A stretch of 64,000 nucleotides of DNA from Sphingomonadaceae bacterium (GTDB lineage: Bacteria > Pseudomonadota > Alphaproteobacteria > Sphingomonadales > Sphingomonadaceae), in the NCBI GenBank assembly GCA_019239915.1, contig JAFAZF010000075.1, forward strand, positions 24,808-88,807, in the 5' to 3' direction. Shown here in pieces: positions 8,398 through 16,680 of this stretch; the first letter of the stretch is position 1; each line of letters begins with the position of its first letter. Below the pieces are notes generated by a model. That model was not told where the DNA came from and did not search any database. It was given only the letters and a program-made list of their open reading frames with translations. The position numbers and the translations under genes are program-made.

Positions 8398-9797
8398 CCC
8401 GGCTTCGCGTCGGCGGCCCGCTGCTCGCACTCGCTGCGGCGGCATGCACCGCCGGACCTGACTATCACGTTCCCGAAAAGGCGGTCGCGCGCGCTCGCCA
8501 CGCTCGGCAGCGCTTCGATGCCGGCAACGAACCCGCATTTGCACAGGCGCCGCTGCCGGATCGCTGGTGGCATCTCTACGAGGATCCACGTCTCGACGGT
8601 TATGTCGGCGAGGCGATCGCTGCCAATGCGGATCTGCGCGCGGCCGATGCCAATCTCCGCCGGGCGAGCGCGGTGGTGCGCGAGGCGGAAACGGCGCGCA
8701 CCATCCAGACGACGATCAGCGGCGGCGCGATCGCCGCGCAGGCCGGCAACTTCAACTTTCCGACCGTCGCCGGCACCAGCTATTCGCTCGGTTTCAGCCT
8801 CGCCTATCCGCTTGATCTCGCCGGCGGCATCCGGCGCGGCATCGAGGCGGCCCGCGCCAATGCCGAGGCAAGCGTCGCCGCGCGCGATCAGGTGCGCGTC
8901 GTGGTCGCCGCGGGCGTGACGCGCAGCTACGCCGCCGCCTGCTCCGCCAATGCGACGCTCGCCGCGACGAACGCGGTGCTGGCGCTGCTCCGGCAGACGC
9001 TGACCGCCACGCGCCGGCTGCAGCAGGGCGGCCGCGGCACCGCGTTCGATGTCACGCGCGCGCAGGCCGCCGTCGAGCAGAGCGAGGCGACAATCCCGGC
9101 GATCATCGCCGCCCGCCAAGCCTCGCTCTACGAGCTCGCCGCGCTGATGGGCCGCGTGCCAGCCGACTATCCGCGCGAGGTGGCGAGCTGCGCGCACGCG
9201 CCGCTGCTTCGCGTGGCGCTGCCGATCGGCGACGGCGCGGCGCTCATCCGGCGGCGGCCGGACATCCGCGAGGCGGAGCGCGCGCTCGCCGCCGCCACGG
9301 CGCAGATCGGGGTCGAAACCGCGCAGCTCTATCCGCAGGTGAGCCTCGGCGGATCGGCCGGCGTCGCCGGGCCGTTCAGCACCTTCACCTCGGGCACGAG
9401 CTTTGGCGGTTCGATCGGACCGCTGGTGAGTTGGAGCTTTCCGAACCGCGCTGCCGTGCGCGCTCGCATCGCCGAAGCCGGCGCCGCGGCGGATGCGGCT
9501 GCGGCGCAGTTCGACTCGACGGTGCTGGATGCGCTTCGCCAGACCGAGACGGCACTCTCCGCCTATGCGCGCGAGCTCGACCGCGATCGTGCGCTCGATG
9601 CCGCCCGCAACAGCGCCGCGCGCGCCGCCGATCAGGCCGGCCGCCTCTATCGCTTCGGCCGGACCGACTTCCTCTCGCTGCTGACGGCGCAGGCGAACCT
9701 CGCCGCGGCGGAAGCGACGCTCGCGCAATCCCGCGCCACGCTGATCGACCGCCAGATCGACGTCTTCCTGGCGCTCGGCGGCGGCTGGGAACGCTGA
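8394..9797 (+). CDS. RND-type outer-membrane efflux lipoprotein (NodT family)
   Basis: The GTG start at 8394 overlaps the preceding stop. A short signal ends in a lipobox with Cys near residue 18, followed by GPDYHVPE, typical of NodT/OprM lipoproteins. Two internally repeated TolC-type domains follow (RTDFLSLLTAQANLAAAE near the end). It is the outer-membrane exit duct of the four-gene efflux system. No regulator is encoded next to the operon. A strong hairpin follows the stop. Confidence 0.93.
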   Translation: MTRLRVGGPLLALAAAACTAGPDYHVPEKAVARARHARQRFDAGNEPAFAQAPLPDRWWHLYEDPRLDGYVGEAIAANADLRAADANLRRASAVVREAETARTIQTTISGGAIAAQAGNFNFPTVAGTSYSLGFSLAYPLDLAGGIRRGIEAARANAEASVAARDQVRVVVAAGVTRSYAAACSANATLAATNAVLALLRQTLTATRRLQQGGRGTAFDVTRAQAAVEQSEATIPAIIAARQASLYELAALMGRVPADYPREVASCAHAPLLRVALPIGDGAALIRRRPDIREAERALAAATAQIGVETAQLYPQVSLGGSAGVAGPFSTFTSGTSFGGSIGPLVSWSFPNRAAVRARIAEAGAAADAAAAQFDSTVLDALRQTETALSAYARELDRDRALDAARNSAARAADQAGRLYRFGRTDFLSLLTAQANLAAAEATLAQSRATLIDRQIDVFLALGGGWER

Positions 9798-9818
9798 GGC
9801 TGAGACATCATGCGACGG

Positions 9819-9848
9819 AGGGGCTCGGCGCCGTGACGCCGAACCCCT
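9819..9848. terminator. Hairpin between convergent genes
   Basis: AGGGGCTCGGCG (9819-9830) pairs with CGCCGAACCCCT (9837-9848) with one mismatch around a 6-nt loop. It sits between the end of the efflux operon and the convergent Asn/Ser-rich gene. It has no long T-run, so it may act in both directions as a stem rather than a classical terminator. Confidence 0.5.
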
Positions 9849-9876
9849 CGCCGAGGGTGCTGTCGGGTTGGGGAAT

Positions 9877-10317
9877 TTAGCGGCTCGACGAACCACTGTT
9901 GCTGTTCGAACGCGCGTTGCTGTTGGTGTTGCCGTGGTTGTAGTTGGTCGAGCTCCCGCCGAGCGTAGCGCCCTGGAAGGCGAGCGGCAGGCTCAGCGAG
10001 CCCGAATTGTGGTTGTTGCGATTGCTGTTGTTGCTGCTGCCGTTGCTGTTCGTGCCGCTCGACGCGTTCGAGTTGCCCGAATTGTTCGAGCTCGAATAGG
10101 CTACGTGCGGATCGGCGCTGATGCCGCCGATGGTAGTGTCGTTGCGATTTGTGTTGAAGCCTGTTTGCGCGCTGTTGCCGTTGTTCGAGGCCGAGTTCGT
10201 GTTGTTCGACGAGCCGCCGCCGCCACTGCCACCGAGCAGGTTGCCCGCCGACTGGGCGAGCGCCGGTGATGCGCCGATCGCCGTGACCGCGGCGAGCGTC
10301 AGAATCATCTTACGCAT
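9877..10317 (-). CDS. Asn/Ser/Gly-rich low-complexity secreted protein
   Basis: The 146-residue product has a clear Sec signal peptide (MRKMILTLAAVTAIGASPALA, first 21 residues), then an almost uncharged region dominated by Asn, Ser and Gly, including SGGGGSSNNTNSASNNGNS. I recognise no family. There is no lipobox and no Cys. Low-complexity exported proteins of this kind can be adhesins, amyloid subunits or matrix components, but nothing here decides among them. It lies downstream of the TpsB-like gene on the same strand, separated by 163 bp that could hold its own promoter. Confidence 0.75.
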   Translation of the reverse strand: MRKMILTLAAVTAIGASPALAQSAGNLLGGSGGGGSSNNTNSASNNGNSAQTGFNTNRNDTTIGGISADPHVAYSSSNNSGNSNASSGTNSNGSSNNSNRNNHNSGSLSLPLAFQGATLGGSSTNYNHGNTNSNARSNSNSGSSSR

Positions 10318-10480
10318 GATGTAACCTTCCCTTGAATAGAAGTCTTTAACCGGCGTCGCTAATCAACGATTGACTTGCGCACCGTGTTATTAAAACCAAC
10401 CTGTTAGTTCAGTGTTCCTTAAATATTTTCGTTACATAGGCGGATTACTTTAGATTAGGTACCATCATCTACGTTGATGC
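10318..10480 (-). promoter_or_regulatory. AT-rich spacer upstream of the Asn/Ser-rich gene
   Basis: This stretch is markedly more AT-rich than its surroundings, including runs such as TTATTAAAACC and CTTAAATATTTTCG. It is the likely promoter region of the secreted-protein gene that follows on the minus strand. I cannot place the -35 and -10 boxes with confidence. Confidence 0.35.
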
Positions 10481-12136
10481 TTAGAGGATCGTTCGGATCG
10501 AGAAGAGAGCGCGCCATTTCTCGCGATCCTCGTAGAAAACGGGATTGGTCAGCCCGCGGCTCGCTTCGATCTGCACCACGGCGCGCTTCACCACGTGAAG
10601 GCGTATGCCGCCGCCAACCGATTGGATGTGGCTTTGAAAGCCCGCGAAGCCGAAGCGGCTGCGATACCAGATCTTGCCGCCGTCGCCGAAGGCGTAGAGC
10701 TCGGAGCCGTCGACCAGCTTGGGCAATCCTCGCGGCCGCCAAGCCAGTTCGCCGGAGCCTGCGAAGCCATAGTCGCCGGCGATGATCGCGGCCTCGTACG
10801 CCCGCCCGAACTCATCGCCGCCGAGCGCGATCTGTTCGGATGCCGGCAGCCTGTCGGGCGTGAGCTGACCGAAGCCGCTCACGCGCAGGACGAAGGTCTT
10901 GCCGATCTGCTGCGCGTCGGAGCCCTTGAGGTTGACCTTGCGGAAGCGCTGGTCCGATTGGCCGGCGAGCACGCGTGCACCCAGCACATCGAGGCCGAAG
11001 CTCGCCGTGCCGCTGAGCGACAGCTCGTTGCGCGCCGCGGTGTAGCTGTAGGAAGCCGCGAGCCGTGTCGCCCGGATGCGATCGTCGGAAAGCGTGAAGC
11101 CGAGCAGCGCATTGTCGACGTCGATCCCGTCGAGACCGAGCGTCAGATAGAGGTTGCGCTTGTAGCTGCGGATCAGCGGACGGCTGAGCTGGAGCCCGAA
11201 AGCCGTCGCGCTGCCCTTGAGCGGAAAGGCCGCGGGCCGGGTACGCAGATGCGAGACGTCGAGCGAGAGCGTGGTGCCATCGGTGTCGAGCGGGGTGCTG
11301 TAGCCGAGAGCGTAATATTGAAAGCGATCGACATGCGTCGGCAGCACGAGCGTGCCGCGAAGCTGATCGCCGCCTCCGAGCACGCCGTTGACGTACGCAT
11401 CGGCCTGCACCTGCGTGCGCCCCAGGAACGCCGTTCCGCGATCGCTGATTCCGAGCGAAAGCTGCACCGGCTTCTCGTGCGCGGTGACGACGAGCTTGAC
11501 CGCGCCCTGATCATGGCCGCGCTCGAAACTCAGATCGGGAAAGAAGCCCGGCAGATCGCGAATGAGCGAGACCACGCGCTGCAGCGTCGAGGTGTGCAGC
11601 GGCCGCTCCTGTTCGATCCGCCGCAAATAGCTGCGCAGCAACGCAAGCCGCCGGTGCCGAAGCTTTCCCCGCACCTCGACGCTCTCGATATAGCCTTCGA
11701 CCGCTACCAGCCGGAGTATGCCGCCGGCGAAATCCTGCTGCGGCACGAGCACCTCATAGAGAGCGACGTCGCTCTTGCCATAAGCGCTGGCGACCGCATC
11801 GGTGATGTCGGTCAATGTCTTGTTGTCGATCGTGCGCCCTACGAACGGAGCATAGGCCGCTTCGACTTGCGGCGGCGGCAGGGTCGCCCCAGCCACGCTG
11901 GCGCCGCGCAACTGAAAGGGTGCGATCGGCGCGTTCGGATTGCGCGCGATGAAGTTGGTGGGCGTCGGTCCGCCCCGGCTCGGTGCGCGCATCGGGTTCT
12001 GGTCAGGGCGGTTGGCGGGAACGCCTTCTACGCTGGTCTGCGCACAGGCCATGCCGGCAGGCAGGAGTGCCGCTGCCGGCCACAATAGACACCGGGTGGT
12101 CGCGGCGAGGCGGCGCCGCGGATCGCGATCGATCAT
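10481..12136 (-). CDS. ShlB/FhaC/HecB-type two-partner secretion transporter
   Basis: The start at 12136 gives a signal peptide ending ACAQ at about residue 33. A Pro-rich plug-like stretch and a POTRA region (including VALYEVLVPQQDFAGGILRL and VEGYIESVEVRG) follow, then a C-terminal 16-strand-type beta barrel ending FSIRTIL. TpsB proteins export a partner exoprotein through the outer membrane. The length (551 aa) is normal. It lies 4 bp after the lipoprotein gene, so the two are probably one transcript. No large TpsA exoprotein is in the window. Confidence 0.88.
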   Translation of the reverse strand: MIDRDPRRRLAATTRCLLWPAAALLPAGMACAQTSVEGVPANRPDQNPMRAPSRGGPTPTNFIARNPNAPIAPFQLRGASVAGATLPPPQVEAAYAPFVGRTIDNKTLTDITDAVASAYGKSDVALYEVLVPQQDFAGGILRLVAVEGYIESVEVRGKLRHRRLALLRSYLRRIEQERPLHTSTLQRVVSLIRDLPGFFPDLSFERGHDQGAVKLVVTAHEKPVQLSLGISDRGTAFLGRTQVQADAYVNGVLGGGDQLRGTLVLPTHVDRFQYYALGYSTPLDTDGTTLSLDVSHLRTRPAAFPLKGSATAFGLQLSRPLIRSYKRNLYLTLGLDGIDVDNALLGFTLSDDRIRATRLAASYSYTAARNELSLSGTASFGLDVLGARVLAGQSDQRFRKVNLKGSDAQQIGKTFVLRVSGFGQLTPDRLPASEQIALGGDEFGRAYEAAIIAGDYGFAGSGELAWRPRGLPKLVDGSELYAFGDGGKIWYRSRFGFAGFQSHIQSVGGGIRLHVVKRAVVQIEASRGLTNPVFYEDREKWRALFSIRTIL

Positions 12137-12140
12137 CCGT

Positions 12141-12923
12141 TCAGCAGCCGCGCAACGGGCAGAGATGGACGAGGTTTGCCGCGGTGCTGGTGACGAGGCT
12201 GTTGGCGTTGCTCGTGATCGTCGGCAATGCGCTGCCGCCGAGCGGGTTGCCCGTCGTCTGGAGCGCCTGCGAGACAACGGTGACGGCCGGTACGCTCGAC
12301 GGCTGGACGGCGAGGCCCGGCCCGGCGGAAAGCGTCGCGCTGTTCGCCGGCGTCGTAAGAGTTGCCGTCAATGTCGGGTTCGCAACCGGCATGGTAACGT
12401 TGGTGCTCAGCCCGCCGACGCCGACGCCGGCCTTCACGCCTCCGCCACCCAGCGCTGCAGTCGCCGAAGCGGGCAGCGCGCCGGTCAACGCGGCCGTGGC
12501 CGGTGCCACGAGGCCGGTACCGACGTTCAGGGCGGTGGTGCGGCCGGCAGCGTTCAGGCCGATATCGGCGTCTGGGCTCGGGGCCAGCGCAACAGCGGCG
12601 GACAGACCGACTTGATGGAGGTCTGCCGCTGCTGGCGCGGCGGCGGCGACATCGCGCACCAGCACCGGCAGCAGCGCGTTGCCGCCTGCCGAAACATAGC
12701 TCGGCACGCCGTTATCGAAGCTGCCTGCGGTGAGCCCGCCGTCGCTGTCGTTGTCGCCGGACGGCTCGGCCGTCGCGACGATCGTGCCCGATCGATCTGT
12801 CTGTTCCGAGAAGAACAGCGGCGCCTGCGTGAAGCTGGACGTCGATCCCGCCGCGCATCCGGAGAGAACAGCCAGCGCGCCGAGCGCCGCCCATCGATGA
12901 CGTTCGAGCCTAAGGGTGGACAT
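12141..12923 (-). CDS. Putative Ala/Thr/Val-rich lipoprotein upstream of the TpsB gene
   Basis: The start at 12923 follows a GGAGCAG site. The signal ends in LAVLSGC, a good lipobox with Cys near residue 23. The mature part is rich in Ala, Thr, Val, Gly and Asn with long beta-prone tracts, such as ALNVGTGLVAPATAAL, and ends CPLRGC. I do not recognise a named family. The 4-bp gap to the transporter gene suggests a shared function, perhaps as a surface-retained partner or an accessory of the secreted substrate. Confidence 0.75.
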   Translation of the reverse strand: MSTLRLERHRWAALGALAVLSGCAAGSTSSFTQAPLFFSEQTDRSGTIVATAEPSGDNDSDGGLTAGSFDNGVPSYVSAGGNALLPVLVRDVAAAAPAAADLHQVGLSAAVALAPSPDADIGLNAAGRTTALNVGTGLVAPATAALTGALPASATAALGGGGVKAGVGVGGLSTNVTMPVANPTLTATLTTPANSATLSAGPGLAVQPSSVPAVTVVSQALQTTGNPLGGSALPTITSNANSLVTSTAANLVHLCPLRGC

Positions 12924-13057
12924 CGCTCTGCTCCGGCTGCGGCGTTCGGCACCAAGCCGCAACCGCACCGGAAGTTCCTGCTCACGAGAGATATAGTTGT
13001 TTTAGATCAGATATTTAACATACGTCAGCAAGATTGAGAACATGCCCTGATGCGCCG

Positions 13058-14047
13058 TCACGCAGCGGCGTAGATGCGGTCGATCAGCGCGGCGGACCGG
13101 ATCAGTTCCTCGGCCATGGGGTCGAAGCGCGAACCTCCTGCGAGCCGCTCTCCCCAATCAGCGGCGGCGCGCCCACCCCAATCGTCAGGCGGCGAGCAAA
13201 GCGTCGTTGCTTGTGTGCCGCTGAATTGCTCCGCCGTGAAATCGTAGAAGGAGCCGCCGACGTTGCGCAGCGCCGCCCCGCCGTCGGTGCCATAGAATGC
13301 GACGGAGATCTCGGCATCGCGCCCGGCGTGCAGCCGCCACGAGCAGGCGAGCCGGACCGCGACGTCGCCCAGCCGGAAGGAGGCGAGCGCAAAATCCTCG
13401 ACTGCGTCGCCGGCGGGCTCGACCCGGCCTCCGCCGTTGAGCAGCGTCGCATGAACGTCGCTGGGTTCGTCCGAAGTTCCGGTTGCCCAGAAGGCGAGAT
13501 CAATCAGGTGCACGCCGAGATCCATGAGGCAGCCACCGCCGGACTGCGCGCGATCATAGAACCACGGCTTGTCCGGCCCGTAGGCGTTGTGAAAGACGAG
13601 GTCGATCGCGAACAGCCGGCCGAGCGCGCCCTCGCGGATCAGCGTGGCGATGCGTCGCATGCCCGCGGCGAAGCGATAGGACATGTCGACGCCGAGCAGA
13701 CGATCGGCCGCGCGTGCCGCCGCGACGACGGAGCGCACCTCCGCCGCGCTGCGGCCGAGCGGCTTCTGGCAGAATACCGCGGCACCCGCCTCCAGCGCGC
13801 GGATCGATTGCGCGGCGTGCAGCGCGCTCGGGCTGGCGATGACGATACCGTCGAGCCCTTCGCCCAGCATCGCATCGAGCGACGGCATGACGGCCGCCTC
13901 GGGGGCCAGTTCCTGCGCCGGCGCGATCATCTCCGGCGAAGGATCGCAGATCGCCGCCGCCTCGACCGCGCCGGTGGCGAGCATCGCCGCCATGCGGTGG
14001 CGCCCGATCCAGCCGACGCCCAGAAAACCGACGCGCGGCTTGCTCAT
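13058..14047 (-). CDS. Gfo/Idh/MocA family oxidoreductase
   Basis: This is an NAD(P)-dependent dehydrogenase of the type that acts on sugars and inositols. The N-terminal Rossmann motif is GFLGVGWIG (from about residue 6), with the family's EKP-like motif as CQKPLGRSAAE near 95-105. The C-terminal alpha/beta domain contains GGGCLMDLGVHLIDLAFW, where the His and Asp match the usual catalytic GxHxxD pattern. The start at 14047 overlaps the previous stop by 4 nt. Gene neighbours point to an inositol- or cyclitol-related substrate, which is inference. Confidence 0.9.
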   Translation of the reverse strand: MSKPRVGFLGVGWIGRHRMAAMLATGAVEAAAICDPSPEMIAPAQELAPEAAVMPSLDAMLGEGLDGIVIASPSALHAAQSIRALEAGAAVFCQKPLGRSAAEVRSVVAAARAADRLLGVDMSYRFAAGMRRIATLIREGALGRLFAIDLVFHNAYGPDKPWFYDRAQSGGGCLMDLGVHLIDLAFWATGTSDEPSDVHATLLNGGGRVEPAGDAVEDFALASFRLGDVAVRLACSWRLHAGRDAEISVAFYGTDGGAALRNVGGSFYDFTAEQFSGTQATTLCSPPDDWGGRAAADWGERLAGGSRFDPMAEELIRSAALIDRIYAAA

Positions 14048-14997
14048 AGCTCGACCAGCGCCTTGACGAAGCCATCGGGCTTGTCGCGCGTCGCATCGAG
14101 CGCCTCGCCGAGCCGATCGAGCGGGAAACGATGCGTGTAGAGCGGTGCCGGATCGATGCGGCCGGACGCGACCGCGTCGACCGCCTCGCGCAGGCCGGAC
14201 AGGCAAACCTCCGGATCGCGTTCGTGCGCGTTGATCACGTCGATGCCTTTCCAGTTCCAGTTCTGCATGCTGACTTGGCGGGGCCCGTCCTGGTGGTAGC
14301 CGGCGACGATCAGCTTGCCGCCGAAGCCGACGATCTCGCCGGCGAGATCAAGCGGCCACTGTCTGCCGACGCATTCGATCACCCGCTCGCACAGCCGCTC
14401 GCCGGTGAGCGTCGTGACGACGTCGATGATCGCCTGGTGGTCGTTCATCGCGATGGTTTCGGCTGCACCGTGAAGCTTGGCGAGATCGAGCGAGCTCTGG
14501 CGACGCGAGATCGCGATGACGCGGGCGCCGGCGTCGCTCGCCAGCTTGGTGAGCACCGCGCCCAGGAAGCCGATGCCGATGATCGCCACCGTCTGGCCGG
14601 CGCGGATGTCGCTCCGGCGGAAGATGTTCATCGCGCAGCCGAGCGGCTCGCCCGGGAAAGGTTGCCCGGCGAGCGCGGCGGGTAGCTTCACCACCGCATC
14701 GGCGCGGGCAACGTCATATTCTGCGAAGCTCCGATCGGAGAGCGCCGCGACGCGATCGCCGACCGCGAGACCGTCGACATCAGGCCCGACCGCGTCGATC
14801 ACCCCCCAGCCCTCGTGCCCGAGGCCGCCCGGCTCGCCGGGATAGCTCAGCCACGGCAGCCCTGCCCACGGTTCGAGGTTCGAGGCGCAGACGCCGCATC
14901 CCTCCAGCCGGAGGCGAACCTCGCCCTCGCCGGGCTCCGGCAGCGGCGCCTCGATCAGCCGAATAGCACCGGGGGCATGGAGAACTGCCGCCCTCAT
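14044..14997 (-). CDS. Zinc-type (MDR) alcohol dehydrogenase
   Basis: This medium-chain dehydrogenase has EGCGVCASNLEPW (catalytic-zinc Cys region), GHEGWGVIDAVG (zinc-ligand His/Glu), and a Rossmann nucleotide site VAIIGIGFLGAV near residues 155-166. The structural-zinc Cys4 loop of typical alcohol dehydrogenases is not evident, as in threonine/sorbitol dehydrogenase-like members. It is the first gene of a pair with the Gfo/Idh/MocA gene. ATG 14997 is the simplest start, but its ribosome binding site is weak. Confidence 0.88.
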   Translation of the reverse strand: MRAAVLHAPGAIRLIEAPLPEPGEGEVRLRLEGCGVCASNLEPWAGLPWLSYPGEPGGLGHEGWGVIDAVGPDVDGLAVGDRVAALSDRSFAEYDVARADAVVKLPAALAGQPFPGEPLGCAMNIFRRSDIRAGQTVAIIGIGFLGAVLTKLASDAGARVIAISRRQSSLDLAKLHGAAETIAMNDHQAIIDVVTTLTGERLCERVIECVGRQWPLDLAGEIVGFGGKLIVAGYHQDGPRQVSMQNWNWKGIDVINAHERDPEVCLSGLREAVDAVASGRIDPAPLYTHRFPLDRLGEALDATRDKPDGFVKALVEL

Positions 14998-15048
14998 CGC
15001 GACCGCCGAAGGATGCAACGAACTGCTGGCGCGGGAATTTGAACCGGC

Positions 15049-15570
15049 ATGGCGGATCCCTTCCAATTCGAGATGAGCGAGACGCTGCGGCAGAACATCA
15101 CGCGTCTCTCCGAACGGCGACGGCGCGACCATGCCGAAGCCCCGCTCAGCGAGCGCATGGCGGATCGCATTACCTGCTTCGTCGGATCGATGCGCTTCGT
15201 CCTGCTCCATGCCGTGCTGTACGGCTGCTGGATCGCGGCCAATATCTGGCCGCTGCCGCGCATCGGACGCTTCGATCCCAGTTTCGTCATTCTCGCGATG
15301 GAGGCGTCGGTCGAAGCGATCTTCCTATCGACCTTCGTGCTGATCAGCCAGAACCGCATGGCGAGCGCCGCCGATCGCCGCGCAGACCTCGATCTCCATA
15401 TCAACCTGCTCACCGAGCACGAGCTCACCCGTATCGCGCACCTGATCGAGCGCGTCGCGCGCAGGCTGGAGATCGACATCACGGATCCTCAGTTCGAAGA
15501 GGTCAAGAAGGACGTGCAGCCGGAAACTGTGCTCGACGCGCTCGACAGCGAGCCGAGCTCAGCCGACTGA
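15049..15570 (+). CDS. DUF1003 family membrane protein
   Basis: The 173-residue protein has two membrane segments (about residues 48-68 and 80-98) with FDPSFVILAMEASVEAIFLS and LISQNRM between and after them, the hallmark of DUF1003. A charged C-terminal helix follows. The function of the family is unknown. It is read against its neighbours, and its end overlaps that of the inositol-phosphate synthase gene by 12 bp, so it is probably not part of that pathway. Confidence 0.9.
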   Translation: MADPFQFEMSETLRQNITRLSERRRRDHAEAPLSERMADRITCFVGSMRFVLLHAVLYGCWIAANIWPLPRIGRFDPSFVILAMEASVEAIFLSTFVLISQNRMASAADRRADLDLHINLLTEHELTRIAHLIERVARRLEIDITDPQFEEVKKDVQPETVLDALDSEPSSAD

Positions 15571-16680
15571 TCCGTCGCCGGCGATGAACGCCTCGACCGC
15601 CTCGTGCGCACGATCATCGGTGGTCTGCACGGGCGGATGCTTGCAGAAGAAGGCGGACGCCGCCTCGATCGGGCCGCCGATGCCGCGATCGCGCGCGAGC
15701 TGCGCGCAGCGCACCATGTCGATGGCGACGCCGGCGGAATTCGGGCTGTCCTCGACGGACAGGCGCAGCTCGAGGTTCATCGGCACCCCGCCGAACAGCC
15801 TCCCTTCCATGCGCAGGAAGCAGACCTTGTTGTCGTTCTGCCAGGCGACATAGTCGGACGGGCCGACATGGATGTTCTCGTCCTCGAGCCGATGCTCGGC
15901 GACGGACTGGACGGCTTCGGTCTTGCTGATCTTCTTCGAGGCGAGCCGCATCCGGTTCGACATGTTGAGGAAGTCGGTGTTGCCGCCGGTGTTGAGCTGG
16001 TAGGTGCGATCGAGCTCGGCGCCGCGCTTGGCGAACAGATCGGTGAGCACGCGGTGGACGATCGTCGCGCCGATCTGCGCCTTGATGTCGTCGCCGACGA
16101 TCGGGACGCCGGCGTCCGCGAAGCGGCGCGCCCAGGCTGGATCACTGGCGATGAACACCGGGATGTTGTTGACGAAGGCGACGCCGGCTTCGAGCGCGCA
16201 CTCCGCGTAGAACTCGGTCGCCTTCTGGCTGCCGACCGGCAGATAGTTCAGCATCACGTCGACCCTCGCTTCGCGCAGCGCTGCGACCACCTGCGAGCGA
16301 TCGGGTTCGGCGGCGTCGGCGAGAACGAAGGTGCGGTCTTCCTGCGGATGATCGAGCATGTGCGCGGCGACGCCGTCGAACACCGGGCCCATGCGCACGA
16401 GCGCGCCTGTCGACTCGACCTCGGCGCAGAACACGGTCGTACAGTTGGGCTTGGCGAAGATTGCCTCGGCGACGTCGCGGCCGACCTTGCGTGCATCGAC
16501 GTCCCAGGCGGCGACGACGTGAATGTCGCCAGGCCGATAGCCGCCGATTTCGGCATGGAGCAGCCCGGTGAGATCGTTGACGCCGCGGCGATAATGCTGG
16601 ATGCCCTGAACGAGCGAGCTGGCGCAATTGCCGACCCCGACGAGCGCGACATTGATCGGGCGGGAAGCGGGCGCGAGCAT
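15559..16680 (-). CDS. ino1: Inositol-3-phosphate synthase
   Basis: This enzyme converts glucose 6-phosphate to 1D-myo-inositol 3-phosphate with NAD, the only route to new inositol. Visible marks are INVALVGVGNCASSLVQGI at the N-terminal nucleotide site, LNYLPVGSQ, VGDDIKAQIGATIVHR and TYQLNTGGNTDFLNM, all typical of the short bacterial/archaeal type. Length 373 aa is normal. The ATG at 16680 shares one base with the preceding gene's TGA. It is the last gene of the leftward four-gene operon. Confidence 0.95.
   Translation of the reverse strand: MLAPASRPINVALVGVGNCASSLVQGIQHYRRGVNDLTGLLHAEIGGYRPGDIHVVAAWDVDARKVGRDVAEAIFAKPNCTTVFCAEVESTGALVRMGPVFDGVAAHMLDHPQEDRTFVLADAAEPDRSQVVAALREARVDVMLNYLPVGSQKATEFYAECALEAGVAFVNNIPVFIASDPAWARRFADAGVPIVGDDIKAQIGATIVHRVLTDLFAKRGAELDRTYQLNTGGNTDFLNMSNRMRLASKKISKTEAVQSVAEHRLEDENIHVGPSDYVAWQNDNKVCFLRMEGRLFGGVPMNLELRLSVEDSPNSAGVAIDMVRCAQLARDRGIGGPIEAASAFFCKHPPVQTTDDRAHEAVEAFIAGDGSVG

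Noticed and set aside
15049..15570. DUF1003 gene as a member of the cyclitol cluster
   Set aside because: It is on the opposite strand to its neighbours, convergent with ino1, and its family is found in many unrelated contexts.
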